Made by a program: the position numbers and the translations under genes. From the NCBI GenBank assembly GCA_003577005.1, contig QEUW01000361.1:1-7720 (forward strand): DNA of 7,720 bases, in the 5' to 3' direction. Positions 1 to 6,688 of this stretch are shown piece by piece. Within the stretch, counting starts at the first letter, position 1. Each line of letters begins with the position of its first letter. Below the pieces are notes generated by a model. It searched no databases. It saw only the letters and a list, made by a program, of their open reading frames with translations, and was not told where the DNA came from. The stretch is from Chloroflexota bacterium. Lineage in GTDB: Bacteria > Chloroflexota > Anaerolineae > Caldilineales > Caldilineaceae.

Positions 1-210
1 ATCGCCTACGGCGCGGGCCTGGTTAGCATCGGCAATAAACGCAATTGCGGCGCGCGTCGGGACAGGGGTAGGCGTTGCGTCACGGGGCGCCAGCCAACTT
101 GGCTGTTGTTCGTAAAGGACAATCCCAATGATCGCCGCCAGATAGACCAGCCAATAATCCGCCCATCCTCGTCGCCGGCGCCGCGGCCGGTACGTTCGGT
201 CTAGATACAT
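1..210 (-). CDS. Membrane-anchored protein of unknown function, N-terminal part only
   Basis: The reading frame runs from an ATG at 210 to the window edge, giving 70 codons with the C-terminus missing. The protein begins with a basic segment (a run of five Arg near residues 9-13). One hydrophobic helix follows at about residues 20-35, then a Pro/Thr-rich linker (ATPTPVPT, about 46-53) and the start of an Ala-rich helical segment. The basic N-terminus suggests that it stays inside the cell and that the rest is exported. The Ala-rich stretch with 'ADANQARAVGD' could be the first helix of a tetratricopeptide-type repeat domain, but too little is visible to be sure. No other ATG or GTG start is available in this frame, because a stop codon lies at 247-249. 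A strong promoter sits directly upstream, with its predicted start point on the ATG. Confidence 0.72.
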   Translation of the reverse strand, partial: MYLDRTYRPRRRRRGWADYWLVYLAAIIGIVLYEQQPSWLAPRDATPTPVPTRAAIAFIADANQARAVGD

Positions 211-216
211 AGTTTG

Positions 217-245
217 ATTATAGCACCGCTGCGACGACCTTCCAA
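217..245 (-). promoter_or_regulatory. Sigma-70-type promoter for the gene at 1-210, apparently leaderless
   Basis: Read on the minus strand, the site is TTGGAA (245-240), a 17-base spacer, then TATAAT (222-217), a perfect -10 box preceded by TGC (extended -10). The expected start point, about seven bases past the -10, falls on or next to the A of the ATG at 210. That leaves no room for a ribosome binding site, so the transcript is predicted to be leaderless. Confidence 0.75.
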
Positions 246-251
246 CTCAAT

Positions 252-281
252 TTGCCTAAAACGCCCTGGTTGTGGTATAAA
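252..281 (+). promoter_or_regulatory. Probable promoter of the tRNA-Arg gene
   Basis: The site is TTGCCT (252-257), an 18-base spacer, then TATAAA (276-281) preceded by TGG (extended -10 pattern). Predicted transcription start is near 288, giving a 5' leader of about 75 bases to be removed by RNase P. The -35 box lies only six bases from the -35 box of the opposing promoter at 217-245. Confidence 0.6.
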
Positions 282-363
282 ATAAGATGTAACTGGCAAG
301 ATCAGCGTGCAAAGAACCGCAGTGGTCCTCCAGTAACATTTGTTAACAGTTGACCATTGATCC

Positions 364-436
<73 letters not shown>

Positions 437-451
437 CTGTTGGTTGAGGGT

Positions 452-490
452 AAGCCCTGATCTGTATTGGCTGATCAGGGCTTTTGATTT
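452..490 (+). terminator. Intrinsic terminator of the tRNA-Arg unit
   Basis: A perfect 11-bp stem (AAGCCCTGATC at 452-462 with GATCAGGGCTT at 473-483) encloses a 10-base loop and runs into a T-rich tail (TTTTGATTT, 482-490). The tail is on the plus strand only. Read from the minus strand, the hairpin is followed by TACCCTC, so it is not a good terminator for the convergent gene ending at 505. Confidence 0.88.
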
Positions 491-504
491 GGAGGATGCA
501 GCAT

Positions 505-3500
505 CTACGGCAACTGCTCGGTGCGCAACTGGAGCCACAAAAGGGGCAATAGCATCGCAATAAAAACCACGACGGCCGGCCCCAGGACATCGAGCCGCCG
601 TTGCAAGAGCTCGACCCCGGGAATCATCCCCAACCCGTACAAGATGTAAGCGGCCAGGCCAAAGATCGTCGCCCAAAGCATATTGTGCATTAATACTTGC
701 CGCGGCAGAATCTGCACCTGGGCGATGAGGAGCAGACAGAGCGTAATCACAATTGTAATGAGTGCGATCACCAGCGTCACAATGTTTATACGGCGACCGG
801 TGGCGGCCAGTGAATCACTGTCGAACGGGTTGATGGCAAAATTTGTCTGGCTCACAGTTGGTGGATTGGCGAGCGTGATCGCTGCTGCTACTGACAAAGG
901 AGTGCTCACTGGGGTCGCTGCCGCCACATCAGCGGTTGCAGGCGCCTGCACCCCGAGCGCATAGGGGGGGCCCGTATTGGTTGCGCCAACGCTCGCAGCG
1001 ATCAACAATGTACCGCTGCGGTCCAGTGGCACATCGCGCGTAGCAAAGCCATTGCGCGTTGTTGCCGGTTCGATGTTGAGCGCCAGCGCTTCGCCCTCAT
1101 AGATTAGGTCGAAAGAGACCAGCGTACCATCTGGTACAGGCCGGCCATTGCGGTCAAGCACCGGCCCAACTCGAATCCGCACGACATCGCCCACCGACAA
1201 CAACGGTCGCTCGCCATCCTCGCCTTCGGGTATAAGTTCGGTGTCGCCATTGAGCAAGCGCAGGTCAACCTGGCGCCGGTCGGGTTGCAGCCGTTCAGAC
1301 AGGCTGCCATAGATGGTGCCGGGCACACTCACCGGTGGCGCGCCAACGGGTGTATAACTGCGAAAAATTGCCCGTACCGCACTCTCAAGAAAGGGGCGCG
1401 TCTTGCTGTAGACGCCAAAGTAAGCAGTCAGCTTGCTGATCTCGGTAGCGTCAAGGTAGTAAGGTGCGTTCAACGCCAATACAATCACATTCTTGCCGCG
1501 CAGCTCTTCACTGCGTTGGCTGAGAAAACGCTTGACAATATCACTGCTGGGATGATGCTGCGTGTCCACATCAAGCATGGCAAAGATCAGCCAGGTAGAT
1601 TCGTCAATCAGTTTCTCCAGCCTGGCGAGCTTATCGAGTGTTTCCGCAGTCTGCGTAGGCATTTCGCTGGCTTCGAGGTCAATGGCAATTGCGGCCAGTG
1701 CCGGGCTGATCCCGGTCGTCACTGTGATGGTTGGCGCAGTGTTGGGCGTGGCCTCAGGGGACGGCAGCGTACTCAAAAGCAACTGGTCCAGGTCGGAAAA
1801 GGTTTGGCTTTCGACATTTTGGATCAGCACTTGCCCGGTAGCCTCTGAGCCATAGAGACGAATGATGATGCTGGCTAACTCATCGGGGCCGAGGGCTGCC
1901 TCAGCCATACAGGTTTGGCACTCGCGCATCAGGCGGCTGCTGTCGCTAAAGATCAACAGCTTGTCTTCCGCTTGGGGGGCCGTGGGGAGCGCAGCCGGCA
2001 GATTCTGAACATCCGGGTAGAGCAGCGTCAGCGACTCGCGCGCCACCTGGCCGATCACGCCGAGGGCGTCGGCGCGCACCGTGCCGGTAAAGACGCTCAA
2101 GTTCTCCTCAGGCACGAGCACTTGCGGCGCCGCGATCAATGGTCGCATGGTCGCCGTGGTCGGTGTCAACGCTGCGGTGGCCGACATGGTTGCAGTAGGT
2201 GTTACCACACCGTTGTCCGTGAGGGGCACGGCAGGGACATACGAGGGACCATATAACCGCATTTTCAGACGCAAAATGCGGCGCACTGCGGCGTCCACTT
2301 GGGTTGCAAAATCCGGATCGCTGGAATAGCGCTCTTGAAAAAAGCCAATCGTCTCGCGAATGGCGCGCATTTCGGCATCCCAGTTCTCATCAAGACTGAG
2401 ACGGCCCAGATAGATCAGGTCGTGGCCGGCCGAGAAGACATCGAGTGCAACACGGCGCGGGGAGAAATCCTTAAGGTTTGGGTCATAGTAGCGGCGAATC
2501 GCCAGGGAGCCAATCGCATTGCTCATGAGGATACCGCCCTGATTGTGCCAGTCGGCGAAACCCTCTTGTTCAAGCGTCATGCTTAGTTCGGGGCCCAGGC
2601 TGATAGGAGTAGCGCGACCGGGCAACGCGCTGTAGCGCATATGGCTGGTCATCAAGCCATCGGTGGTATGAAGGTCACCGGTGCGGCGCAAAACGAGCGA
2701 TGTCTGGCGTGTCACGCTGCGAAAAGGCGCCAGTGCGGTCTGGCGCAGTTCATCCAACCCCAATTGAACGGTGGCGATCTCCTGATCGGGCAGGCGGTCA
2801 ATGTTGCCCTGACCAGGAAAGTTGCGTGCGATAGTGGCGACGCGCCCTTTACCGCCCTCATGGACACCGGCAACATAGGCGCGGCCCATCTGCCCCACCC
2901 AATAGGGGTTGCCGCCAAAGGAATGGAGGCTGAGGGCGCCTAGGCTATCGGCACGCGGCTGGTCGAACACATCCAGGTTGGGGCCAAGCAGCATGTTTAC
3001 CCCTACTGCACTGAGTTCTCGGCCCACGATCTGGCCGACCTTGCGCACCAAATCCGCATTCCAGGTTGCACCCAACGCCATCTGCGACGGCAAGGGGGTA
3101 AATTCCCGGCGTAAGGCGGTATAGGGCAATCCATCGCCCCATTGTTCTACTGCAATAAACAACGGCACGTTGGGTGGGGGAGCGCCGCTTTCGCTAGTCA
3201 GCAACACAAGCCCGGGCGGGGGCCATTGTTGATCGGCAACGGCTATCAGCGACTGGTTTGGCGGCAGTAAGACGCCGTACGCCAACGCCTGCAACTGGTT
3301 GACCAGCATAGCAATCTGGCGTGGCGTGTCCACATTCTTGCCGTTGCTAAAATTCAATGTCCGTGGGCTGAGCACCACACCACCGATACGGTAATCGTAG
3401 ATGAGCCGGGCAATGTCACTGTTAAACGTGGTGTCGCGGCCGGTAAAGGTGATCATAAAGAGCTGGCCCACTCGGTCGGCGGGCGACATACGCGCCAGAA

Positions 3501-3729
3501 TGGCTTCCACCTGTTCGGTCAGGAGCGTCTCTTCCTGTTGTCCCAGGGCCGGGTCGGCGGCCGGGGCGCTTGCGGCCGGCGTCGGCGTCGCTACCTGCGC
3601 CCGCACCGGAGCAACGCCAGCAGCCAAAACGCCAAAGAGAACCAGCAGCGTGAGCCACCAATAAAGCCTTTTAGCACAATCTTGCGACAAAAACGGTCTT
3701 AACAACTCTACTCGCTTTCGCTCGAACAT
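505..3729 (-). CDS. Large exported GH3 (NagZ-like) protein with Ig-like domain and C-terminal membrane helices, probable pseudoenzyme
   Basis: This is a protein of about 1,074 residues, counted from the ATG at 3729. A GTG at 3750 would add seven residues, and neither start has a clear ribosome binding site. A signal peptide lies near residues 21-44 (cleavage after VRA). The GH3 N-terminal barrel spans about 72-490, with recognisable 'RVGQLFMI', 'PLPSQMALGATW', 'HSFGGNP' and 'LMTSHMRYSALP' segments. A Thr-rich linker follows (about 507-530), then a GH3 C-terminal-like domain (about 543-803, ending 'GAPPVSVPG'). An Ig-like domain lies at about 815-928, and three membrane helices at about 982-1004, 1017-1039 and 1048-1067. 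Active NagZ enzymes hydrolyse beta-N-acetylglucosaminides, for example from peptidoglycan fragments. Here the KHFPGHG loop reads RNFPGQG (302-308), the Asp-Ser-His acid/base site reads LPD (313-315), the nucleophile Asp is Asn404, and DQEGG reads EQWGD (195-199). I infer a catalytically inactive, outward-facing sugar-binding or structural protein. Confidence 0.9.
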   Translation of the reverse strand: MFERKRVELLRPFLSQDCAKRLYWWLTLLVLFGVLAAGVAPVRAQVATPTPAASAPAADPALGQQEETLLTEQVEAILARMSPADRVGQLFMITFTGRDTTFNSDIARLIYDYRIGGVVLSPRTLNFSNGKNVDTPRQIAMLVNQLQALAYGVLLPPNQSLIAVADQQWPPPGLVLLTSESGAPPPNVPLFIAVEQWGDGLPYTALRREFTPLPSQMALGATWNADLVRKVGQIVGRELSAVGVNMLLGPNLDVFDQPRADSLGALSLHSFGGNPYWVGQMGRAYVAGVHEGGKGRVATIARNFPGQGNIDRLPDQEIATVQLGLDELRQTALAPFRSVTRQTSLVLRRTGDLHTTDGLMTSHMRYSALPGRATPISLGPELSMTLEQEGFADWHNQGGILMSNAIGSLAIRRYYDPNLKDFSPRRVALDVFSAGHDLIYLGRLSLDENWDAEMRAIRETIGFFQERYSSDPDFATQVDAAVRRILRLKMRLYGPSYVPAVPLTDNGVVTPTATMSATAALTPTTATMRPLIAAPQVLVPEENLSVFTGTVRADALGVIGQVARESLTLLYPDVQNLPAALPTAPQAEDKLLIFSDSSRLMRECQTCMAEAALGPDELASIIIRLYGSEATGQVLIQNVESQTFSDLDQLLLSTLPSPEATPNTAPTITVTTGISPALAAIAIDLEASEMPTQTAETLDKLARLEKLIDESTWLIFAMLDVDTQHHPSSDIVKRFLSQRSEELRGKNVIVLALNAPYYLDATEISKLTAYFGVYSKTRPFLESAVRAIFRSYTPVGAPPVSVPGTIYGSLSERLQPDRRQVDLRLLNGDTELIPEGEDGERPLLSVGDVVRIRVGPVLDRNGRPVPDGTLVSFDLIYEGEALALNIEPATTRNGFATRDVPLDRSGTLLIAASVGATNTGPPYALGVQAPATADVAAATPVSTPLSVAAAITLANPPTVSQTNFAINPFDSDSLAATGRRINIVTLVIALITIVITLCLLLIAQVQILPRQVLMHNMLWATIFGLAAYILYGLGMIPGVELLQRRLDVLGPAVVVFIAMLLPLLWLQLRTEQLP

Positions 3730-3924
3730 GCCCGGGGATGTGGCGAACACATTGCCGTTGCCACCCGCGGTCGCTATCCCACGTGACGGCCTCGCTTGTT
3801 GATAGGGGAAGACGAACCATCAGTAGTCCGCAGCCCTGAGTCAGGCCCAGCAGCACACAATCTACTGACAAAGGGCAATCAATGGCCGATTCGTTATCAT
3901 TTCGGCGCGCAAATGAACCCTTAC

Positions 3925-3953
3925 AGTATAGTCGTCGTCAGGTGGTGCGTCAA
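3925..3953 (-). promoter_or_regulatory. Sigma-70-type promoter for the GH3-like gene
   Basis: On the minus strand this reads TTGACG (3953-3948, five of six consensus bases), a 17-base spacer, then TATACT (3930-3925, five of six). Predicted transcription start is near 3918, about 190 bases before the ATG at 3729, which implies a long 5' leader. Confidence 0.68.
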
Positions 3954-4044
3954 ACCCCATGCTTTGCTGTTTACGGTGGAAGCAGCTAGTCTGAACTTCA
4001 GTTAGCTTACACTTTGCTGAGAATTTACCAACTAAGGGCACGGC

Positions 4045-4078
4045 TTTGTCGTCTTGATCGATTTTGTCATCTTGATTG
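4045..4078. repeat. Pair of 16-bp direct repeats in the divergent regulatory region
   Basis: TTTGTCGTCTTGATCG (4045-4060) and TTTGTCATCTTGATTG (4063-4078) match at 14 of 16 positions and are offset by 18 bases. They lie about 80 bases upstream of the lepB -35 box and about 90 bases upstream of the GH3-like -35 box. They may be a protein-binding site serving one or both genes, but this is inference from position only. Confidence 0.55.
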
Positions 4079-4154
4079 GCGATGTGTGTTCCGCCACATT
4101 GGGTAGATGGGGTAGCGGGCGGGTTGCTGATGCTGAGGCTAAGGGGTTGTGATT

Positions 4155-4183
4155 TTGGACAAAAGCCCCGCGCCTACTATACT
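4155..4183 (+). promoter_or_regulatory. Sigma-70-type promoter for lepB
   Basis: TATACT at 4178-4183 is a good -10 box. The -35 box can be read as TTGGAC (4155-4160, 17-base spacer) or, one base on, as TGGACA (16-base spacer, five of six consensus bases). Predicted transcription start is near 4190, leaving a leader of about 26 bases that carries the ribosome binding site. Confidence 0.68.
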
Positions 4184-4199
4184 AGTGGAACACGAACTT

Positions 4200-4208
4200 G
4201 GAGGTGAG
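4200..4208 (+). promoter_or_regulatory. Strong ribosome binding site that fixes the lepB start
   Basis: GGAGGTGAG lies seven bases before the ATG at 4216. This selects that ATG over an in-frame TTG at 4198, which would overlap the site itself. Confidence 0.85.
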
Positions 4209-4215
4209 GAACGTC

Positions 4216-4773
4216 ATGGAAGGTGAATACAATCTGGAGCCGGAAACGCCTGACAAGCCCAAGGCAGCCGTGGTATTGGTCTGGTTGCGTGAATTGGTAC
4301 AGGTAGTGGCCCCGGCGTTGTTGTTGGCACTAACCGTTCATCTTTTTCTGGCTCAAGCGACCGTGGTCTATGGCCAGAGCATGGAGCCAAATCTCTCCCA
4401 GTTCCAGCGTCTGATCATCGATAAGTTGAGTTACCGCCTACACTCACCCGCACGCAATGATATCGTCGTCATCAGTCTGCCACACATGGATGAAATGCTG
4501 GTCAAGCGGATCGTCGGTCTGCCGGGTGAGACAGTGGCTCTGCTCAACGGGCAGGTCTGGATCAACGGGGAGCCGGTGCCCGAACCTTTCCCACATGACC
4601 TGGCCTTTCAAGACATGCCACCCCGCCGCCTGGGCCCGCTGGAATATTTTGTGTTAGGCGATAACCGGAGCAACAGCAACGACAGCCGTTCGTTTGGACC
4701 GATCCCGCGCGAGTACATTGTCGGGCGCGTCTGGCTCCGCTACTGGCCGCTTAGCCAGTTTGCCTATTTCTGA
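4216..4773 (+). CDS. lepB: Signal peptidase I
   Basis: This 185-residue protein is the membrane serine protease that removes signal peptides from proteins exported through Sec or Tat. A short cytoplasmic N-terminus leads into one membrane helix (about 25-47), as in short single-span type I signal peptidases. The catalytic Ser55 lies in GQSMEPNL (box B) and the catalytic Lys97 in KRIVGLPGE (box D). Box E is GDNRSNSNDSR (148-158), followed by 'GPIPREYIVGRVWLRYWP', which is typical of the family's C-terminus. Nothing is missing, so an active enzyme is expected. It has its own promoter and a strong ribosome binding site. The next gene follows on the same strand after 130 bases with no visible terminator between them, so read-through is possible. 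Confidence 0.96.
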   Translation: MEGEYNLEPETPDKPKAAVVLVWLRELVQVVAPALLLALTVHLFLAQATVVYGQSMEPNLSQFQRLIIDKLSYRLHSPARNDIVVISLPHMDEMLVKRIVGLPGETVALLNGQVWINGEPVPEPFPHDLAFQDMPPRRLGPLEYFVLGDNRSNSNDSRSFGPIPREYIVGRVWLRYWPLSQFAYF

Positions 4774-4811
4774 GGCCGTTTCAACGAAGCAAGTATCCGC
4801 AAAATCGTCAT

Positions 4812-4839
4812 GTGTACTGCGTAATGCGTACTGCGTCAT
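4812..4839. repeat. Two tandem 14-bp repeats in the lepB to permease gap
   Basis: GTGTACTGCGTAAT (4812-4825) is followed directly by GCGTACTGCGTCAT (4826-4839), matching at 12 of 14 positions. From memory, short arrays built on GTACTGCGTAATGCGTAC-type units occur between genes in Chloroflexota genomes. If so, this is a short remnant of such an array. Confidence 0.6.
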
Positions 4840-4903
4840 TGGCCACTTCTGCTGAACGGATTACGCGGTGCGCGCGACGGAGCACGCATCTCTCTATCAC
4901 CTC

Positions 4904-6688
4904 ATGACCTCGCGCCGGTGGAGTAACGTCACCAAAATTATCGTTGCTGCCGCGCTGGTTCTCTTTGTCATTTTTCTGGTAGTCATGTTCCGGGCGATGA
5001 TCCCGCCGACGATCGTTGCCTTTTTGCTGGCCTTTATTCTCGGCTACCCGGTCAACTGGATTCAGCGGCAGACCGGGTGGGCGCGGCGAACGGCTGTGGT
5101 GGTGCTCTATGTGCTGTTGTTGGGTCTATTGGCGTTAGCGCCCGTCCTCTTTATCCCGCGTGCCATCACGCTAGCAACTTCATTGCGGGCCACCATCGAA
5201 GAGTTGATCGCCCAACTCCAGAGCACCAGCACGGGTCTCCTGGTGACTTTTGGGGAGTTTGATCTCTCCCCTGATGTGATCTTTCAACAGGTCGCCGAGA
5301 CGCTACAAAATGTGCTGCTGGGGACGGCAAACCCTTTTCTGCTCTTCCGCAACGTCACCTATACCGTGCTGACGGTGCTCTACGTGCTGGTGCTCAACTT
5401 CTGGCTGCTGACCGACCTGCATAAGTTGCGCCGGGCTATCTACGACCAGATCCCACCCGATTACCAGGAGGATGTAAGCCGGCTGGCCGAGGAACTCCGC
5501 CAGACCTGGCAAGCCTTTTTAAGAGGGCAGATTCTGTTGGCCCTAGTGGTGGGTGTGATTGCCTGGGTGCCCCTTGCAATTGTTGGGATGCCAAACGCCG
5601 GTGGGCTGGCCGTCCTGGCCGGTTTGATGGAGTTTGTGCCAGGGGTTGGCAACGGCATCAGCGGTACAATTGGGACACTGCTCGCGCTCTTTCAGGGTTC
5701 CACCTGGCTCCAGTTGCCTGGTGGCAACGTGACCTTTGCCCTGATCGTCATGGTCATCTACATGGTGATCGCCCAGTTCGAGAGCATCTATCTGGTGCCA
5801 AAGCTTGTCGGTGGGCGGGTCAATTTGCACCCTGGGGTTGCGTTTGTGGGCATTATTGCCGGTGCGATGGTCTTCGGGGTGCTGGGGGTGCTGCTCGCTT
5901 CTCCTGTTATCGCCAGTGCGCGGATCATCTTTATCTATATCTACCGGAAGCTGCTGGATCTGGAACCGTTCGAGCCACAGCGCGCCACACAGACGGCGGT
6001 GCGGATTCCGGGTTTGATTGCCGGTCGCAAGATCGAGGGCATCGTCTTTGACTTGGACGGCGCCTTGGCGGCGGTGGATTGGGGCGCCACGCGCTGGGCC
6101 GTGAGCTATTTCTACTGGCTGGAGCGGCTACTCCCGGCTGAACGGCGTCGCCAGATCGCCCGGCGCTTGATGATCACGCTGGAAGGAATTGTCAACTTCC
6201 TGATCAGCCAGATTCGCCGCTTTAGCTGGCGCGAACATCCTAAAGTGCGCCGCCTGTTGCTAGTGTTGAATTTGATGCGGGGTTACCCGTCCGGTGACCA
6301 GCTCGAGCCGTTACCGATTGCAGTCACGACGTTGCCGCGGCTGGCGCCGAACTATCGACTGGCGCTGATTACCACGCGCAGTGAAAAGACCGTGGCGCGC
6401 TTTTTAGCATGCGCCGGGTTCCCGCCCAACCTCTTTGCGGCAGTGGTGACAGGGGATGATGTACGCAACTTGCTCCCCCACAGCGAGGGCCTGGTAACGA
6501 CCGCCGAACGGTTGGGGTTGGCGCCGGGCCAGTTGCTCATGGTCAGCGATACCGAACTGCATCTGCGCGCCGCCCGCGCCATGGAGATGGCCACTGCCGG
6601 CGTCCTCACCGGCCTGGGCCGCGCCGAAGATTTAAGTGAAGCTGATGTGGTCGTGTCGTCTGTTGCGGAATTGGAAGAATGGCTCTAA
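4904..6688 (+). CDS. AI-2E family permease fused to a C-terminal HAD-like domain
   Basis: The protein has 594 residues from the ATG at 4904; an in-frame GTG at 4868 would add 12. Neither start has a clear ribosome binding site, and I prefer the ATG because 'MTSRRWSN' resembles family N-termini. Residues about 8-350 form an AI-2E family (PF01594) integral membrane permease with several hydrophobic segments, the 'EFVPGVGNGISG' signature (about 243-254) and 'GGRVNLHPGVAFVG' (about 303-316). Family members export or exchange small solutes, and the substrate cannot be told from sequence. After a linker, residues about 377-594 look like a haloacid dehalogenase (HAD) domain. Motif I is FDLDGAL with Asp383 and Asp385, motif II is ITTR (489-492), and motif IV is VSD with Asp549. 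The motif III Lys is not evident, and the second motif IV acid is His553. Standard AI-2E proteins are about 350 residues, so the extra 240 residues are unusual. Phosphatase activity is uncertain. Confidence 0.9.
   Translation: MTSRRWSNVTKIIVAAALVLFVIFLVVMFRAMIPPTIVAFLLAFILGYPVNWIQRQTGWARRTAVVVLYVLLLGLLALAPVLFIPRAITLATSLRATIEELIAQLQSTSTGLLVTFGEFDLSPDVIFQQVAETLQNVLLGTANPFLLFRNVTYTVLTVLYVLVLNFWLLTDLHKLRRAIYDQIPPDYQEDVSRLAEELRQTWQAFLRGQILLALVVGVIAWVPLAIVGMPNAGGLAVLAGLMEFVPGVGNGISGTIGTLLALFQGSTWLQLPGGNVTFALIVMVIYMVIAQFESIYLVPKLVGGRVNLHPGVAFVGIIAGAMVFGVLGVLLASPVIASARIIFIYIYRKLLDLEPFEPQRATQTAVRIPGLIAGRKIEGIVFDLDGALAAVDWGATRWAVSYFYWLERLLPAERRRQIARRLMITLEGIVNFLISQIRRFSWREHPKVRRLLLVLNLMRGYPSGDQLEPLPIAVTTLPRLAPNYRLALITTRSEKTVARFLACAGFPPNLFAAVVTGDDVRNLLPHSEGLVTTAERLGLAPGQLLMVSDTELHLRAARAMEMATAGVLTGLGRAEDLSEADVVVSSVAELEEWL

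Larger units (their letters stand above)
3730..4215. other. Divergent intergenic region between the GH3-like gene and lepB
   Basis: This stretch of about 490 bases contains no convincing gene. It holds one well-formed promoter in each direction: minus strand at 3925-3953 for the GH3-like gene, and plus strand at 4155-4183 for lepB. Between them lies a pair of near-identical 16-bp direct repeats (4045-4078). The part from about 3730 to 3918 would be the untranslated leader of the GH3-like mRNA. I found no recognisable riboswitch fold in it. Short open frames here lack start signals and protein-like composition. Confidence 0.6.

Noticed and set aside
1285..1848. Long plus-strand open frame inside the GH3-like gene
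   Set aside because: It is an antisense shadow of a well-supported GC-rich coding region, with no family resemblance.
3740..3764. Hairpin GTGGC/GCCAC enclosing the alternative GTG start of the GH3-like gene
   Set aside because: Only five continuous pairs with a long loop; too weak to call a translational switch.
3671..3871. Minus-strand open frame of 66 codons in the GH3-like leader
   Set aside because: It would start at a TTG without a ribosome binding site, overlaps the GH3-like coding start in another frame, and has no protein-like features.
3796..4005. Plus-strand open frame of 69 codons in the divergent intergenic region
   Set aside because: It has no promoter or ribosome binding site and crosses the minus-strand promoter, and its composition looks random.
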